Shown: positions 1-13,732, counted from the stretch's first letter. The stretch: DNA of 64,000 bases from Toxoplasma gondii ME49 (GCF_000006565.2 NC_031474.1:4003662-4067661); one strand, 5' to 3'. Translations and numbers: made by a program. The notes: a model not told the origin generated them from the letters alone.

Positions 1-1481
1 AATGATGGCTCTCAGTTCAGTGCTTGTCATCTCCAATGCGCTCATGTTGAGGTCAGCATATTTTAACTATAAACAGCTGTGGGTTTTCTAGTCCGTGTTG
101 TCGTGGTGTCCCACCTTCTTTGTACGGCTTCCCATCTCCTCCCATTCTCTCTTCTGTTTGTTGTCTATCGCTTTCTTCTCTCTGCACGGCTTTTGAGCGA
201 CATCCGTTATCGTCGGGACTCCGGTACCGGCAAGTTGTCCAAGGCGTCGAGAAAGGTTCCGGTGACGTCTGTCTCTATTGATTGCATTCTTTACTGTGAG
301 GTGACAAAAGGACACCCCTTGGCATACTCGTTTAAAGCAAACCAAGCCTATCTCTGCAGCCTGCGTAGCAACGCGGTCTAGGATTCGTCTTTTTTCTGCT
401 TGACTCTCTCGTCAGTGTGCCGTCCTTTCGCGATCGTTGTCCAGCCCTTCGGCCACCCAAGCTCTGCTGGGAGCATCCTTTCTTTCGAAGGAGTTCTTCG
501 TTTTCCTTTTCTCTCACCAGACGGACCCGGTTTCACCTCGTTCTTTTTCTCGCGTGTTACCCCTCTGTTCTTCGTGCGTTGCGTCCCATTCCCAGTCTGC
601 GCCGATTGCGGTTTCGCTCTCTGTGTTTACGTTCAGGCGCTTCCGGCCGTCTCTTCTTCCTCGATCGTCTTCCTCGTCTTCTTCGCATTGCCGTTTCCTC
701 TCGGCTACTTCCTCGTCTCTGCCTCGCCCAGTCTTCTCCTCTATCCACTCTTGGTTTTCGGGGTCCCGAGGCCGTCGCGTCTACCCTGCCGGCGCCCATC
801 CGCCCAGGGATTCTTTTCTGTGTGCGGCTGCTGCCGACTCCGCAGCGGGCGACACAAACCCGGCGACACTGTGCTCAGGAACCAGAACACGATTGGGGCT
901 TGCAGCAGATTTCGCCTCTCTCAGAACCCAAGATTGCATGCATCCGCTTGTCAGTCGAGAACACGCAGACGCTTAACTGCAGATACAAGGTTGTTCTATT
1001 CAAGAAGGACGCCCCTGCGTAGCCAAGTCAAGAAGTGCAAACGCGCCCATCACTGCAACTACACTGGCTGTGCCTCTAATGGCTTAACGTATTTGGGTTT
1101 CATGTTGCGGTACACTGCGCACATGGAGACATTTAGGTGGTTTGGTGCCTGCCATCTCGGAGACGTTTGCGTCCTCGGTACGGGTTTGCGTATGCAACGA
1201 CTTACACCACTGACATGCGCGTGTATAGCTATTTCTGCATGTGAGTGTGTGCGCATACGTGCGGGCGAAATGAACAGTCTGGCAGAGGAGGCCTGCATGC
1301 GTTTAATTGGTTTACTTTACTCAACACGGTCGGTAATCGAATCACGGTTTTGAAGCAGGATTCACACCGTGGCTTCAGACACACTCTGTTTCTCACGTGT
1401 GTGCACGGGAAACAGAGAGCAAGAGAGGGAGTTTTGCATCTTTTCCGTTTTTCAGCTATGCTTTTCAAATGCCTATGTCTA

Positions 1482-1515
1482 CATATATATATATATATAT
1501 ATGTATATGTATGTA
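1482..1515. repeat. (AT)n microsatellite
   Basis: ATATAT run followed by GTATATGTATGTATAG in a non-coding region. Confidence 0.9.
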
Positions 1516-3009
1516 TAGTTATGTGCAAAGCTGCATGTGTATCTGTATTAGCTGCGTGTGTGTATCTGCACGTGCTTGTATTCGTGTCTTTGCTGACACA
1601 TTTGGTTTTTCAATGTGAGCGGGATGGTGGTGGTGATCTTTGTTTCCACCTCGCGCGCCAGCAGCGGAGGAGAGCCGCTGATTTTTGACTTCTTTTTGGC
1701 TCGACCACTGCACGCTTGTGATTTGCGTTTTGTGTCACGCTTTCTGTTGTTTTTGACCGGAAAGGGAATGAACTGCCAAATCCGCTCACCGTGCTTACAT
1801 TTCTAGATCGTGAGGAGACGCGATATTTACCCGCCACAGTCTTTGCGGCTGATCCTCTGTTTTTCAGCCACTAAGCATTCCTTAACCCTTTTGTTCGGCT
1901 GGCAAAAGTACACGCAGATAACACACAAAGGGAGACAGACGTACACAACCTTCTCGGGAGGAACTTGCTCGAGGCAAGGGCGGCACGATAATTAGACGAC
2001 ACAGACGGTCACAAAGTCTACCAGTGTTCTTTCCTTAGCAGACCAACCAGACACTGCTTCTTTAGAGTCGAAAAACAATTCACCCGGATGCCGTCAATGA
2101 GGGAAGAAACAAAGAACAGCAGATACTATCATTGTGGGCTCTTTCAGGAACTAAAGCGTTTTGTACAGCTCTCTGTTCATCGTTCAGGTCTGCACGCTCA
2201 TATTTATGTTTATGTGCAGGCGAGTGCTGCTCACCTCACAGTACGGCTGCAGCTGATGCTGTAGACGCACGCAAAAGCACAGAACAGGACGCAAAGGAGG
2301 CAGATGCATTCACTCATGCATATTTCCGTTTGTATGTCTGTGCTGTAAAATCTCGCGACACGAGACTCTTTGCGGGCAACCAATCAGATGTACGCCCGCT
2401 TAGCAAGTTCCTATGTCGAAGCAAAGTCTCCGACAAAAAGAGTGGCTCTTTGAGTTGTGAGTAGGCTGTTATGAAGGACGACAAACAATGCAAAGAAGTA
2501 AAACACCGCGTCCGCCAAGACCCGTTTGCAGGTAAAGAGAAGAAAGGCTGATAGCGAGATGTTCCTTGAAAGGGTTTACGACGAGTGATTTCTAGAAACT
2601 ATCGCTACAACTGCCCCATGTGTGTCCTTGTCTTTTGGGGCTTCTCCATAGACACAATTAGGAAATCGATACAGACTATGCGTCTAGGAAGAGGCACATG
2701 AAAGGCAGTGCATGAAAGAAGGAATATGAGCTTTCCGCGCATGCCTATCGCGCGGTAGGGACACTCTACTGTAGAGCTCAGAGCTCCACACACCTTTTCA
2801 GGGCAAAGGATGGCCATCTATACTTGGTCACAATGTACATCGGCCGCGTAGTGGAATAACAATGTCGTAGGATATTGACATCCAACACTTTTAGCTGTCA
2901 TAAGCAGTCCATTGGGGTGGTGGTGTAAGCAATCAGAAAAAAAGTCAGTGCATGTCTATCTGCAATAGGAAAGACGCAACTAAGATCTGCATCGTGCAAT
3001 CACGACTAC

Positions 3010-3010
<1 letters not shown>

Positions 3011-3040
<30 letters not shown>
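3011..3040. repeat. (AT)n microsatellite
   Basis: Thirty bases of pure alternating AT in the upstream non-coding region. Confidence 0.9.
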
Positions 3041-3042
<2 letters not shown>

Positions 3043-4788
3043 CAAATGCATACATGAAAACATTTGATGCCATACGCTCTGCATGTTGAAGCAAGGAAGC
3101 GTCCATCCTCTAGTTCGCTCTTCTAATTTTTCAGGTGGGAACATATCTCAGGAAACAGGGGTTCCCTCCGCGAGTCGCGTCGTAGTTCCGCACTCCTCAC
3201 AATCACAACCAGTTAAAAATAGCTACAGGATACGAAGATACACAAGAGAGCGAGAACAAAACAATGGAAAAGAAGTGCGAGATAGTGAACAAAAACAGCA
3301 GGGAGCATAGCAGCTGCAACGAATGATTTCGGGTAGCACCGGTGTGTGTCTGTCTCAAGCACAAGCACGTGTACTTTCCCTCTATTTCGTCCTCCCCCGT
3401 TGCGTGTCTGGATTTCTGTGTGTCCGTATGTCTTTCTCTTCTCCGTCCCTCTTTGTACCCCCTTGTCTCTCTTGCTATGGTCAACGCTGGTGTCGCCTGC
3501 GTCCTGATCGCGTCCTCTGTCGCTCTCGGGTGACAGTTTCGGAGGCGCTGACTCTCCTGCTTTCCACCTTTCATCGTTCTGTGTCTTTGCCTGTACATCT
3601 TTATTCTTCTCTGTTTCTCCGGGCTACTGACACGCTTTTTCTGGGGACTACATACTACGAGTTGCACTCCTGGTTTACATCTTAACGGCGTCTGTTTCCC
3701 GGCTCCAAGTTCTACTGTGCTTTTCATGACCATGTTAAGTGCATTAAGCATGATTATATCCAGCTTATCTTCGAGAACCCAACATGTGTATACCTGCTGT
3801 ACGAATATATTCACTCAGTTTTCACCTCTACGCGCTTTTGTCTTGTCTCGTTCGATTACTCAACATGCGCTGTTCGTGCCGTTCGGTTATCAGAGAGACT
3901 GCCGCAGTTCGCCCCCTCTCGTGGTACGAGAGGAAGCATCGGGCAAGAAGTATCGAACTCGCGGTAAGAACAAGCGAAGACATACGCAAAGAGGGGAAAG
4001 CAGACGAAGATAGGAATGTCCCCGTCGTCGCACAAGATGATGTGTGCCGCCGTCCGACCTCGGACAAACAGAAACACGAACGACATAGACAAAGCGAGTC
4101 CAAATTCGCGTCTTCGTGGGAGAGGGGAAGAGTGAGCTTTGATGTACTACACCTCTGAAGGGACAGAGCCCCATCTAGAATCCGGGGGTTCTCTGGGATA
4201 GGCTGAAAGATGTCATTGGCACACTCGCGAGGGCGAATGGACGCGAGTTCGTCTTTGCGCATGCAGGAGCACGAGAGGCAGAGAGTTCGGACCGACAAGC
4301 ATTTTTCCCTTTTTTCCGCCCTCGCGTTTGTTCCTTTCTCTTTTTTTCCCTGGAACGTGGTTCGATTCCGTGCTCATTTTCTTCTATTTTCACCAAAGTA
4401 AACCCCAAGGACAGGAAGCCACAACTCTCTCGAATCGCCGTTGGTCGACACTCAACGGGGCAACGCGTTTTCTGTTTCTCACCTTCAGTTCGCTGGATTC
4501 CCCCGCCCAGTTTCTCTTCTTTCCCTTCTCTTCCACGCTTCCTGTACGGTTTTTCTCGGTCTCAGCTCGTTAGTTGCCTCCACGCACATGGGGTCGCTCT
4601 CCTCGAGCGCCGCGCCTCTCTTTTTTTACGCGCTCTACCCTCTCGTTTTCTGATCGAGCGTTGCCTCTTCCCGAGACCTTTCTCTGGGGAGAGGATACAT
4701 CGTACGAGTTCGACTCCTCGTTCAGGTCTTGAAGGTCGTCTGCCCTCGCTCATATCTGCTTCTCCCCTGAGCGCGCCTGCTGACCACG

Positions 4789-7700
4789 ATGGCTGCCGTT
4801 TCGTCTTTTTCTTCGACTTCGGCGAGAGCAGAAGAAGAAGGGAGGGCGCCAGGCGAGGAGTTCAGAAGAGCAGAAGAGAGAGGACGCAGGGGCGCGGGGG
4901 GCACCCAGTTGTCTTACGGCGAAGGCGAACGGCGGCGCGACCGAGATGCAGAGAGGGAGAGTTACCTGCGCAGACACAAAGAAGACTCCAGACACGAGCG
5001 AGAAAGGAGGAGACACCCGTGTCCATCCGACCACAGACTGGGGGCCTTCTCTTGGCGACGGTATAGACAGCGAAACTCCCCCGAGGTCGAGGGCTACGCC
5101 CCCCGACGAAGTCGGAGCCGGACGCCTTCTTACGAGTCTGCTCGACGAGGTCGAGACAGAAGAAGAGACGAAGATATCTCCTACCGAAGCCGACAGAGAA
5201 GCAGAGAGAGAGAGCGAACTCAATGGAGAACCCCAGGGCCCCGAACAGACCACAGGGAAGACAACTACTCGAGCAGGAGAGAGCGACGACGGAGCTTCTC
5301 CGACGACCCTGGGATGGACCGAAGAGACAGAGGACGCGATGCCAGAGGAGACAGCTACAGAGACCTTCGAGAAGAGGCAGGCGGAGACAGCCGCAGCGGG
5401 AGAAGGGAGGACTCAGGAAGGCGTGAGGAGACAGAGGGACGACACGGCGGAGACACTCCAGACGAACGCGAGACCTGCACTGGCATTCAATTCAGTCCCT
5501 GCTCGCAAACGAACAGAGATGAACGAGCTGTTGAAATTGAAGACGAAGGCGCAGGTAAATGCCCAAATCGTCTCTGCCTGTCTCACCAGTCAACCTCAGC
5601 ATGCTTTGCTCTCATCGAAATTACACGCGTGTGGATACGCACATGCATATCTATATATCTATATATATCTATATCTATATATCTATATCTATATCTCTAT
5701 ATCTATATATATATATATATATAGATATGAATTCACTGACATGAAGATGAGACGCATATGTGGGACTATGAAAACCTGTTCTGTTGTGTCTGTGGGGAAG
5801 ATCTGAACGAAGTGAGTCAGCCAGAGGAGTCTTCCTCTGATCAAGACGAATCTGAGTAAGTCTCCCTTGCGGCTCTCCTCAACAGAGGCGACTTGGTGAG
5901 CGCGACACCCGCTGGCAGTCTGTGTGTGGAGCGTTTTTCGTTAACCTTAAGAGCCGGCGCTGGCTTTGGAGACGCGGGTGTCTCTTTCGTCAACCATCGC
6001 ATGCGCGCCAGTCCTCCGCCAAGCACCTGCTCGTTCTCTTTTTTGGTGTGCATGGTCTCTCAGGTCCAGTCGGCGCGTCCACCTCGGCATCTCCTCTCAT
6101 TCTTCGTCCTCGAGGGGATGGAGTAGGACCGGCGCATCCTTCGACTTCGTCGCAGCTGCCTCCTCCCTTCAAGTCCTCCTACGGGGCCACCGACGGCGAC
6201 TACAGAGGCCCTCTGTCTGGGTCCGTCGTTCGCTTGTCGCCGGTCTCCGCGCCCGCCCAGGGCTTCGCTCTGGGGCAGCGAGGCCCCGAAGATGCCACGA
6301 CGGGATTCCCAGGAGACAGGCACGAAGGGGCTCAAAGACAGCAGCATGCGTTCGACGATGGGAGCCGACACAGGGGACCCGAGGGCGTGCGTCTCGCTCA
6401 GGCCGTGACACCGGGTATGGGAGGTGAGAGACAGAAGGCGAAGAACATGCGTTTGCGGTTCAGGGGCCGAGTTGTGTACGCCGCAGCACGGAGAGAAGGA
6501 ACGCTTCCGACGCGTTTCTCGCAGTGGGCGGGGGTGTGTGCACATCTCTTCATCCCCCTGTCTTTCCACTTGATTTCTAGTCTCATTGCTTCTCACGTGT
6601 CTTCCTGCGGTTATGCGCTTCATCCTTCCTGCTTTCCACGATTCCCCGCTCCGGTGTGTGTCTACACTTGATGGGGCCAGGCCTCTCTTTCCGTGCGGGT
6701 CGGGTCTCCATGTGCTTCGCCCTCTTTGGGTCGGTTTTGTGGTTTCCCCGTCGGGGTCCAGAACATCTTCCTCTTTTTCTGCGCGGCTCCCCTCTTTTCT
6801 GTAGTCTCCGTATCGTGTCTAGCGTCGCGCCCGCTGCTCCGTCGCCTTCCAGTCCTTTGGTTTCTTCTCCCTGTGTCTCCTAGGTCGCCCTGACGCCGCG
6901 GGCGCGGAACCGAACTCTCTGCAGCCCTTTGGAGCCCAGATGTGCCGTCCCCCGCCTCCGCCTGCTCCGACTGCGTTTCCGTCTGTCCCGCACAGTCAAA
7001 GTGACAACCACTTTCGACCTTCCCTCTCGTCGCAGCATCCTTCACATCCTCATTCCTTTCCTCCGCCGAGCTGTCCTCCTCACTTTCCTTCGCCTGCTCC
7101 GCCCCTCACGGGCCCACCAGCCGGCCTCTGTCCCCGCCCCGGGGACGGGTCCCTCGGGCACTGTCGCCCGCCGTACCCCCCGCCTTTGGTCATGGGCGCG
7201 GCTGGCGGCAGAGCGGTGCCGGGAAACGGAGAAGGTCCGATGTTCCTCAATGCCTCTTCTGGGTTTCCGCCCTCTGGCCCTCTACCGAATCCGACGCACG
7301 CCATGGTTGCTCCGCCTCCGTACTTTGGGCCCCCCCGAAACGGCGGGGGCCTGAGGCCCGGCCCTCCACCCCTGCGACACGGGCCACCTGCAGGCCCGTT
7401 GGGCTCCGACGCGCCCGGACGTCCGCCGCTCGGGACCGGCGGCCCCCCGCCCAACTGGGTCTCGGGGCGTGGCGAGGAGAACCCTCGCGGCCCCGAGGCT
7501 CCAGGCCGGCCAGCGATGCAGCGGCCGTTCGAAGAGGGGACGTGGAGAGAGACAGGGGGCCCCGGCTTCCACGACGAAGGCGCGACCTGCTGCGGCGCAG
7601 AGAACACTGCTGGGACCGCACCCGTCGTCCTCAGGCTTGCAGGTGTTCCAGGCCCTTTTCTCACACATGAAAACATGCTCTCCTTCTGCTCCATGGTGAG

Positions 7701-10700
7701 GTTCGAGGGTCGAGGTTCGCCTTTTTCGTTTCTTTCTGTGGAGAATCGCATACATCTGGGCATCTGCGGCTGGGGTGCAAGTGTCGGGAGCTGGTCTGTC
7801 GCTCGACTAACGACGAATGGAAAACAAGGGAATACCGCCTCTGCATTTCGCATGCGTTCCACACTCGACCGTGTTTTCCCTGTTTGTTCACTTTGTACAT
7901 CCGTCGCTCGCGTATCAGGAAGAGTTGCCTGTTCATCTCGCTCTTTCTGCGGATTTGGCCTCCGGCGCTTCTGCATCGTGTTTGCCACTCTCGAGCTCTT
8001 AACGTCTCCACTGCTTCCGCGGCTTTGATCGCCTTCTCAATCGGCTTCTTCTTCTGTTCGCAGTTCGGCCAGGTCGCTCACGTCGACGTACAGCCGGGGC
8101 AACAGTCAGTTCGCGCCACGTTCGCCGATCCAGCCGCAGCTGCGGAGGCCGGGCGGAATGCTCCGCGAGCATTTGGGGCTCCTGCTCTTGTCGTAAGTTT
8201 GCGTGCGAAGGGGCGAAGGCAGCGCTATCGGTTTCTTTCTCGGACCGCAATCGTCAACTCAGAATCCACGTCCAGCCCTGTGCGATAAATGAAATTTCTT
8301 TATGTCTGTGCCGTAAGTATATATCTCTCGAGTTACGAATATATATGCAGATGTATATACACCGTCCGTGGGTGTCTAACCTGATGCATGTGCATCTCTG
8401 TGTGGTGCTTCATTCATGCCTCAAGCTGGACTCGCACCTTTTTTACCTCGTGTCTACGCGTGTAAATTCGTGTTTTGCTTCTTCAGTTTCCAGGATCTCG
8501 AGATACGTCAACGTGTGTGTGTGTGTGTATGTAGTCACATCTTGTCTTTGCGGATCTTTCAACCTTTCTACGCGGGTTCCTCTCTCGCTGTCTCCGCCGG
8601 ATTCGCTCGCCGGTTTCGTCTCTCTGTGTGAGCTCGTGTCGTGGTGACTCCCAGTGCACCGATGCTGGCCACGATGGCACCTAAGAAATCCTTTTCGCCG
8701 ACTGTCGACTCGCGGGGACCAGCACTCCAGGCAGTCCCTGTAGCGCGTGACTGATGGGGGATGATCTCAGTGTCTTCGGATCTTGACACGCACCCGTTGT
8801 ACAGCTGGCTGGAGCAGTCCACTGGGACGGTGGTGTACAGCAGTCGTGAAGAACTTGGTTGTCTCTGGGGCGTCGCAGGTTGAAATAATCTCGCAACTCA
8901 GTGGCGTCTCCGGGGGAGCTGTCTCCGCGGTATCCCCTCCCTCTGCGCTCCACGAAGGAAGCGCGTCGAACGCCGTCCTAATTCACACGCCGGGTTCCAA
9001 CAAGTTTGTGTCTGCGGAGTATGTGGAGAAGCAGGTAGGTCAGAGAGAGAGAGAGAGAGAAAGAAGGAAGGTCGAGCGAGGACACAGGGAGAGAAACAGC
9101 TCAGTGGTCGGCGCGAAAGGGAACAGGTAAAACATGCGGTGGTGGATTTGTGTTGTGTGGGGTGTGTGTTTTCAGAAGCAACTGGAGGAGCTGCAGCGGA
9201 AGAGAGAGCAGTGCGCGAAGAAAAAGCAGGAGTTACTTGCGAAATTGACTGAAAGTCTAAAGGTCCGCAGCGGGTGGAGAAGGAATGTCCAATGGAACGA
9301 AGGTGGAGACGTGGAGACGCACTATGTTCTGCTCTCGATGTCTCGCTCCCGTGTCTCTCCCTCCACTGCTTCCGCTTCGCTTCTTTGCGTTCTCTGCCTC
9401 TCGCCCGTTCCTGGCCGGCGACGTTCTCAGTTGGCATAGCTTGTCCTCTCTCCTCTCTGTTCCATCCTCTCTTCTTTGTCCACTCGTATTTGGTTCCTTC
9501 GTCTCTCCTTTGTCTCTTCGCTTTCCCCGCGTTACACGCCTTTTTGCTCTGTTTCCTAATGTCTAGCCTGCAGTGTTTTCTTTCTTCTCTCCCCGTGGTT
9601 CGCCTCTCCTGTCCTCTTTACGCGGGTGCGCGCCTTGACGTCGGAGCGCTGTGCTGCATGCGCCGATCGCGTCTCCTGCGTGGTGCCCCGTTCTGTTTTT
9701 GTCAGGAAGCGATCGCACGCCTGACAGACGCTCAGACGCCCGAAAACGAAAAGGAGGCGGTGCGCGCCATGATTGCGTCTATCAAAGAGAAAATCTCTCT
9801 TCTCTCCGACGACAAGCAAAAAGGTTCGTACCACAGCTCGATACAGCTGTATCTGCAGACGAGCAAGCAAGACAGGTGTGTGTAGATTTCTCCATTATCG
9901 CACCGAAGCATCTGCGTGTGTCTCTCTTCCTTCCGCGGGAGAACAGTATCTCGGGTACAGGCGCTCTAGAGCATGATGAGCAGCCCGGCGAGAGACTGCG
10001 ATCCGAGGTGGAGAGAGATACTGCAAAGCATTCGTGCGTAGTGGAGCCAGCGGCTGACGCCGGTTCAGAAGGCAACGTAGTGCTTTCATGCAGGCATTCA
10101 CAGACACTTTCGCACTCACGTCACCGCATCCTCGTCTATGCGAAGATGTACAGATGGGAAAGATGGACACCCATCTTCACGGAGACCGGGCTTCAGAGAT
10201 AGACATCGGCGAACACCGAATCAAGCGGGCTTTAGCGTTGCTTTGTCCTGTGTGACCTGTGGTTCTTTCAAGACGCTCGTCCGGAAGAGGAAGTACGCTT
10301 GGAAGAGAAGCTGCGCCGCCTCCAGGCCGAAGCTGTCGCTCGTGGCTTAAACCCGCGCCTGCTGCTCCAACAGGCGGCCGCCCAAAATCCTTACAAGCTC
10401 GACTTCCGAACGACTTACATCAAGTGTTCAGGTCCCGCTCTTGACAACATCCAAGGTACAGAAATTGCAAAGGCGACAGATGGTGAAGGGCATGAAGGCC
10501 GCGACCAGGCTTTCTCCGGACAGCACATTGAAGAACGTCTCAGGCAAAACATTTCAGACACTGCCTCCTGAGCTGCTTGATTGCATGCGAAACCAGAGCG
10601 TGCTGAGATCGTGAGAACCTCTGAACGGAGAGAGAACAAAAGGAGTGACAGTTCAGCGAGTGAACAGGACTGAGAGGGTTTAGGCTTGATGGCATCGATG

Positions 10701-12364
10701 AGTTTTCTAGACAGCCTCCCGCTCTCATGTTCTCGTCTCCTTTTAGGAGACAGTATCGCTGGCGGCTGTGCCGCTCACGCACCGTCGGTGCTTGCGTTAG
10801 GGTCTCTTCCTTGCCTGCGTTGTGCTTTCTTCGCGTGTCTGCCTCGCGTATTCCACGAAGCTGTGTCCCTCTCACCTACTGCGGAGAAGTTGCTGGCTTC
10901 GCGCAGGGAAATCAGAACTGCACTTGAGAACTGGCGTTTACCTACAGTGCTTCGATCGTGCTCTTGGCTTTGGGGGCATGCTTGCGATGTTCTGGCCTGT
11001 CGCAGGTGTGACGGTAGGGCTTCTTCAGTGCCGTGAAAGGCACGTCTGCCGCTTCGCCTGTCTGGCGGGAGCATCATATGCTTGTTGTCTGACGAGAAAC
11101 AAGAGAGTCTGTTGTGCTTTTTGCAGACCAGGAAACCTTTACCGAGTGGGTGCTCGCTCACTCAGATGCACTCTTGGCTGACGCAATCGAGGCCATACTC
11201 AGAGTCGAAGAAGGCGGCACAAGTTTCTCCTGCCTCAAGTACATCAATCGACAAGCGGCCGAACAGGTGCGACGGCAGACAAAAGTGCGACAGCCATCGT
11301 GGAAAGAAACTCTTCTCTCTTTTCTGCGTGGTGCCAATAGAAAAACAAAGTCACTGAATATTATGTTCCGAAAGCTCACCATGCATACATGCACATGTAC
11401 AAATATCTATGTGTATTTTTATGTAAACATGAATGTGGGTGAAGAGGTTTGTCTGTATTTCCGTTGGATTCGGTCGAGTACGTGAAGACATCGTTTCGAA
11501 CGTTGAAGCCTCTCTCACGTTGTCTTCGGTGTCTTGGGTTCACCACCTGCTTCTGTCGTGGTTGTTTTCCAGTCCGTGTTTGTGTATCCCGGTTGTTCCG
11601 TGTGTCTGTGCTGGTGTTCATTTCCTATTCCGGTATCACTCGTATCAACAGCGAACGAGAACGACTACTCATGTGGTAGTATGTTAGTCCCCGCGTCCTG
11701 CGAGTAGTCGTCTCCGAGGGATTATTCAGCAGCTTTTTCTGTGGTGTATTCGTGCTCCGAGGTGAACTTCTGATTCAGAAGTAGAAGGCGTGTGTCTCCA
11801 CTGTGTATCAAAGTTGTGTTCTGTTACCGCAGCTTCGAGGCCGCTCAGTGTGTGTCTGTGTGTGAGTCTGTTCTACGCACTCCTGTTAGCTGCCAATGCA
11901 CTCGAAATGCATGATTTTCTTGTGATTCGGTATCTGTTTCGCTACGCGATCGCTGTCAGGTGATGAGAAATCGCGCGTCGCTGGATGCGCACTTGGAGTG
12001 GATGGCGCCGCCGGCGCTGCCGGAGGCGCCTGCATGCGCCTCGGACGCGTCGCTGTTTGAGGCCCGCGAGGGCGAAGAGGAGCCACGGACCTCTTCCCTC
12101 GCTGCGGCGTATGACTCCCCTCCCGGCTTCGCTGCGGCTGCGTCGAGCGACGACCTTGACGGCCGGCGTTCTCTCCTCGACAGCGATTTAGAGGCCTTGA
12201 GGCGAGAGGAGAGTCGAGCGGAAGAGAGAAACGCGGCTGTTGCCCACACGCCTGGCACAAGCGACAAAACACGAACGGGCCAGACAGCGAGCCGAGACGG
12301 AGGCAAACCATTCGACCAGCACCACAGCCTCCATGAGACTGAGGTCGACTACGACTTCGAGTAA
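4789..12364 (+). CDS. RBM26/RBM27-type RNA-binding protein, 11 exons
   Basis: Modelled exons: 4789-5554, 5747-5811, 6156-6423, 6884-7695, 8064-8192, 8879-9034, 9176-9262, 9706-9823, 10273-10455, 11127-11266, 11960-12364. All phases agree, giving about 1042 aa. The start sits in ACGATGG. Residues 1-250 are Arg/Ser/Glu-rich. A short exon carries CCVCGEDLNE, and a Pro/Gly-rich stretch follows. RRM1 (about 613-680) spans the 7695/8064 junction, where FCSM joins FGQVAHVDV. A Lys/Glu/Gln coiled coil (about 730-800) reads KQLEELQRKREQCAKKKQEL. A degenerate RRM2 lies at about 830-900, and the tail is acidic and ends DYDFE. This order of RRM, KKKQE coiled coil and second RRM is that of animal RBM26/27, nuclear proteins linked to poly(A) RNA processing and decay. 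The CCCH finger of RBM26/27 was not found. The exon 2/3 junction is the least certain. Confidence 0.8.
5648..5727. repeat. Interrupted (TA)n microsatellite in intron 1 of the RBM26/27-like gene
   Basis: Alternating ATATCT and AT units fill the 3' part of the intron and end about 20 bases before the proposed acceptor at 5746. The usual CT tract is therefore missing there, which makes this splice site the weakest in the gene. Confidence 0.9.
9043..9060 (+). repeat. (AG)n run
   Basis: A short purine dinucleotide run just after the donor at 9035 in the RBM26/27-like gene. It makes this intron purine-rich, unlike the others. Confidence 0.8.
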
Positions 12365-13732
12365 TGGGACGCGGCCCCAGAGCCCAGAGACAAAGAGACA
12401 AAGGGAGACTTTCTCCCTCGACATCCGTGGAGTCTCTACCGAGTGCCTCTGGAACATCTGGAACCAGCAGAGTTCTGAACACTTTGCATGCGCGGTCTTG
12501 TCCGCGGCGCCTTTCTTGTGTTGACGTTTGTTTGTTTTGCCGACGACGTACATGTGATCTGTCTCTGACACACGGGGTCGTCCTTCCTTCCTTGCGCAAC
12601 CCCCACACTCTGGGGAACAGGGTTCCTAAGGTGACCTCGGCTCGTCAACAGCTGGAGGTGCTTAGGAGAAGCAGCGAAGGCTGTTCAATTGAAGGGGGAG
12701 GGTTTGGGCTTGGAACTTCCCTGCGGACTGCCTCGTGTGCCTTAAGTTGGCCTGAAAAAAAAGGGAAACGTAGGCGAGAGCTCGACACCAGCCCCTGCAC
12801 GTAGGGCACAGAGACGAGACAAAAACACAGCTGAAAATAAACGTTGATCGAATCAAAAAATGGCCAACTTGCCAGGTGATACCGTCTCAACACATGTGGG
12901 AGAGAACCAGAGGAAAGAGAAGGAAAGACAAGACTGAGGGAGGGAGCGAAGACAGAATGAGAAACAGACGAACTCGCGCGTCTCGTCCGTCGTTCTCTGC
13001 GTGACGGCGCAAAAGGTTACGGTAGACAAACAGGGACAAGAGGCTTTCTGTGGACAGGAGGACTTCGAGACAAGTCGACATCTCGCTTCCTTCCTGTTGA
13101 CGTCAGGACATGCTCGCGAGCGGGATTCGTCTCTGGTATCGACGCCGCGTTTGTCACCCTGTTCTTGTAGTGGTCCTTTGAGTTGCTGTTTTGAGATTCT
13201 CTCCGCGATTTCGCACTCTCTGCATTTCCGTTAGAAACTGTTGCGGGAGTGCAGTTTTCTTATTGTCCCTGCGCTGTCTTTCCTTTCTTATCACCCTGCT
13301 TTGTTTCTTCGTCCTTTTGCTTTTTTCAACCAGTCTTTTCCCTCTCGCTTTGTTTTTTTTTCTGCATCCACTGTCTGTCACCGGTTTCTACGGTCCTAAA
13401 ACCCTCTCGTTCTCTCGTGGGCCTTTTTCCCTCCTGTCTGCAGCATCTGTGTTGCTCCTGTCTTCGGCAGCTGTGCTCTGCGTCTGGGCGTTTACCTTCA
13501 CCCTCACTTGTTCAGTTTTCACTCCTGCCTTTGCACCGTCCACCAGCTGTCGGCTGTTTTTTATGTCCACGCGCCACCTGTCGTTTGCTGTGCCCCCTAC
13601 AACTAGTCTGCTCGTGCCTTTCGGACTTCGTTCTTTCCTTGATTCGCTTCCAAATCTCACAGCGCTTGCCGCGTTGTTCCCTCACCCGGTGTGTGTGAGA
13701 CTTCCTCTGCACTCCGTGTTTCCTTTGTAACC
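12365..13732. other. 3' UTR and intergenic region
   Basis: The first part, about 12365-12900, is probably the 3' UTR of the RNA-binding protein gene. From about 13180 the + strand becomes strongly CT-rich up to the start codon at 13733, which fits a promoter and 5' UTR. The open frames here (for example 13191-13730) are hydrophobic only because of the pyrimidine bias and are not taken as genes. Confidence 0.5.

Larger units (their letters stand above)
1..4788. other. Leader/intergenic region, no supported gene
   Basis: No exon chain with matching splice phases was found here on either strand. Stretches at about 400-800, 3330-3680 and 4300-4780 are strongly CT-rich on the + strand, as promoters, 5' UTRs and introns of this genome usually are. 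The last of these runs directly into the start codon at 4789 and is probably the 5' UTR of the RNA-binding protein gene. The longest + frame (400-1353) is a composition artefact of Leu/Ser/Arg/Phe codons. Two (AT)n microsatellites lie at about 1482-1515 and 3011-3040. Confidence 0.55.

Noticed and set aside
400..1353. 317-codon + frame
   Set aside because: Driven by CT-rich composition, with no splice partners, no domain and stop-poor neighbours in all three frames.
7080..7988. 302-codon minus-strand Gly/Pro/Arg frame
   Set aside because: Complement of the Pro/Gly-rich exon 6884-7695, which joins in phase into RRM1.
13191..13730. Hydrophobic 179-codon frame resembling a multi-pass membrane protein
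   Set aside because: The hydrophobicity follows from the pyrimidine-rich leader; no charged loops and no homology.
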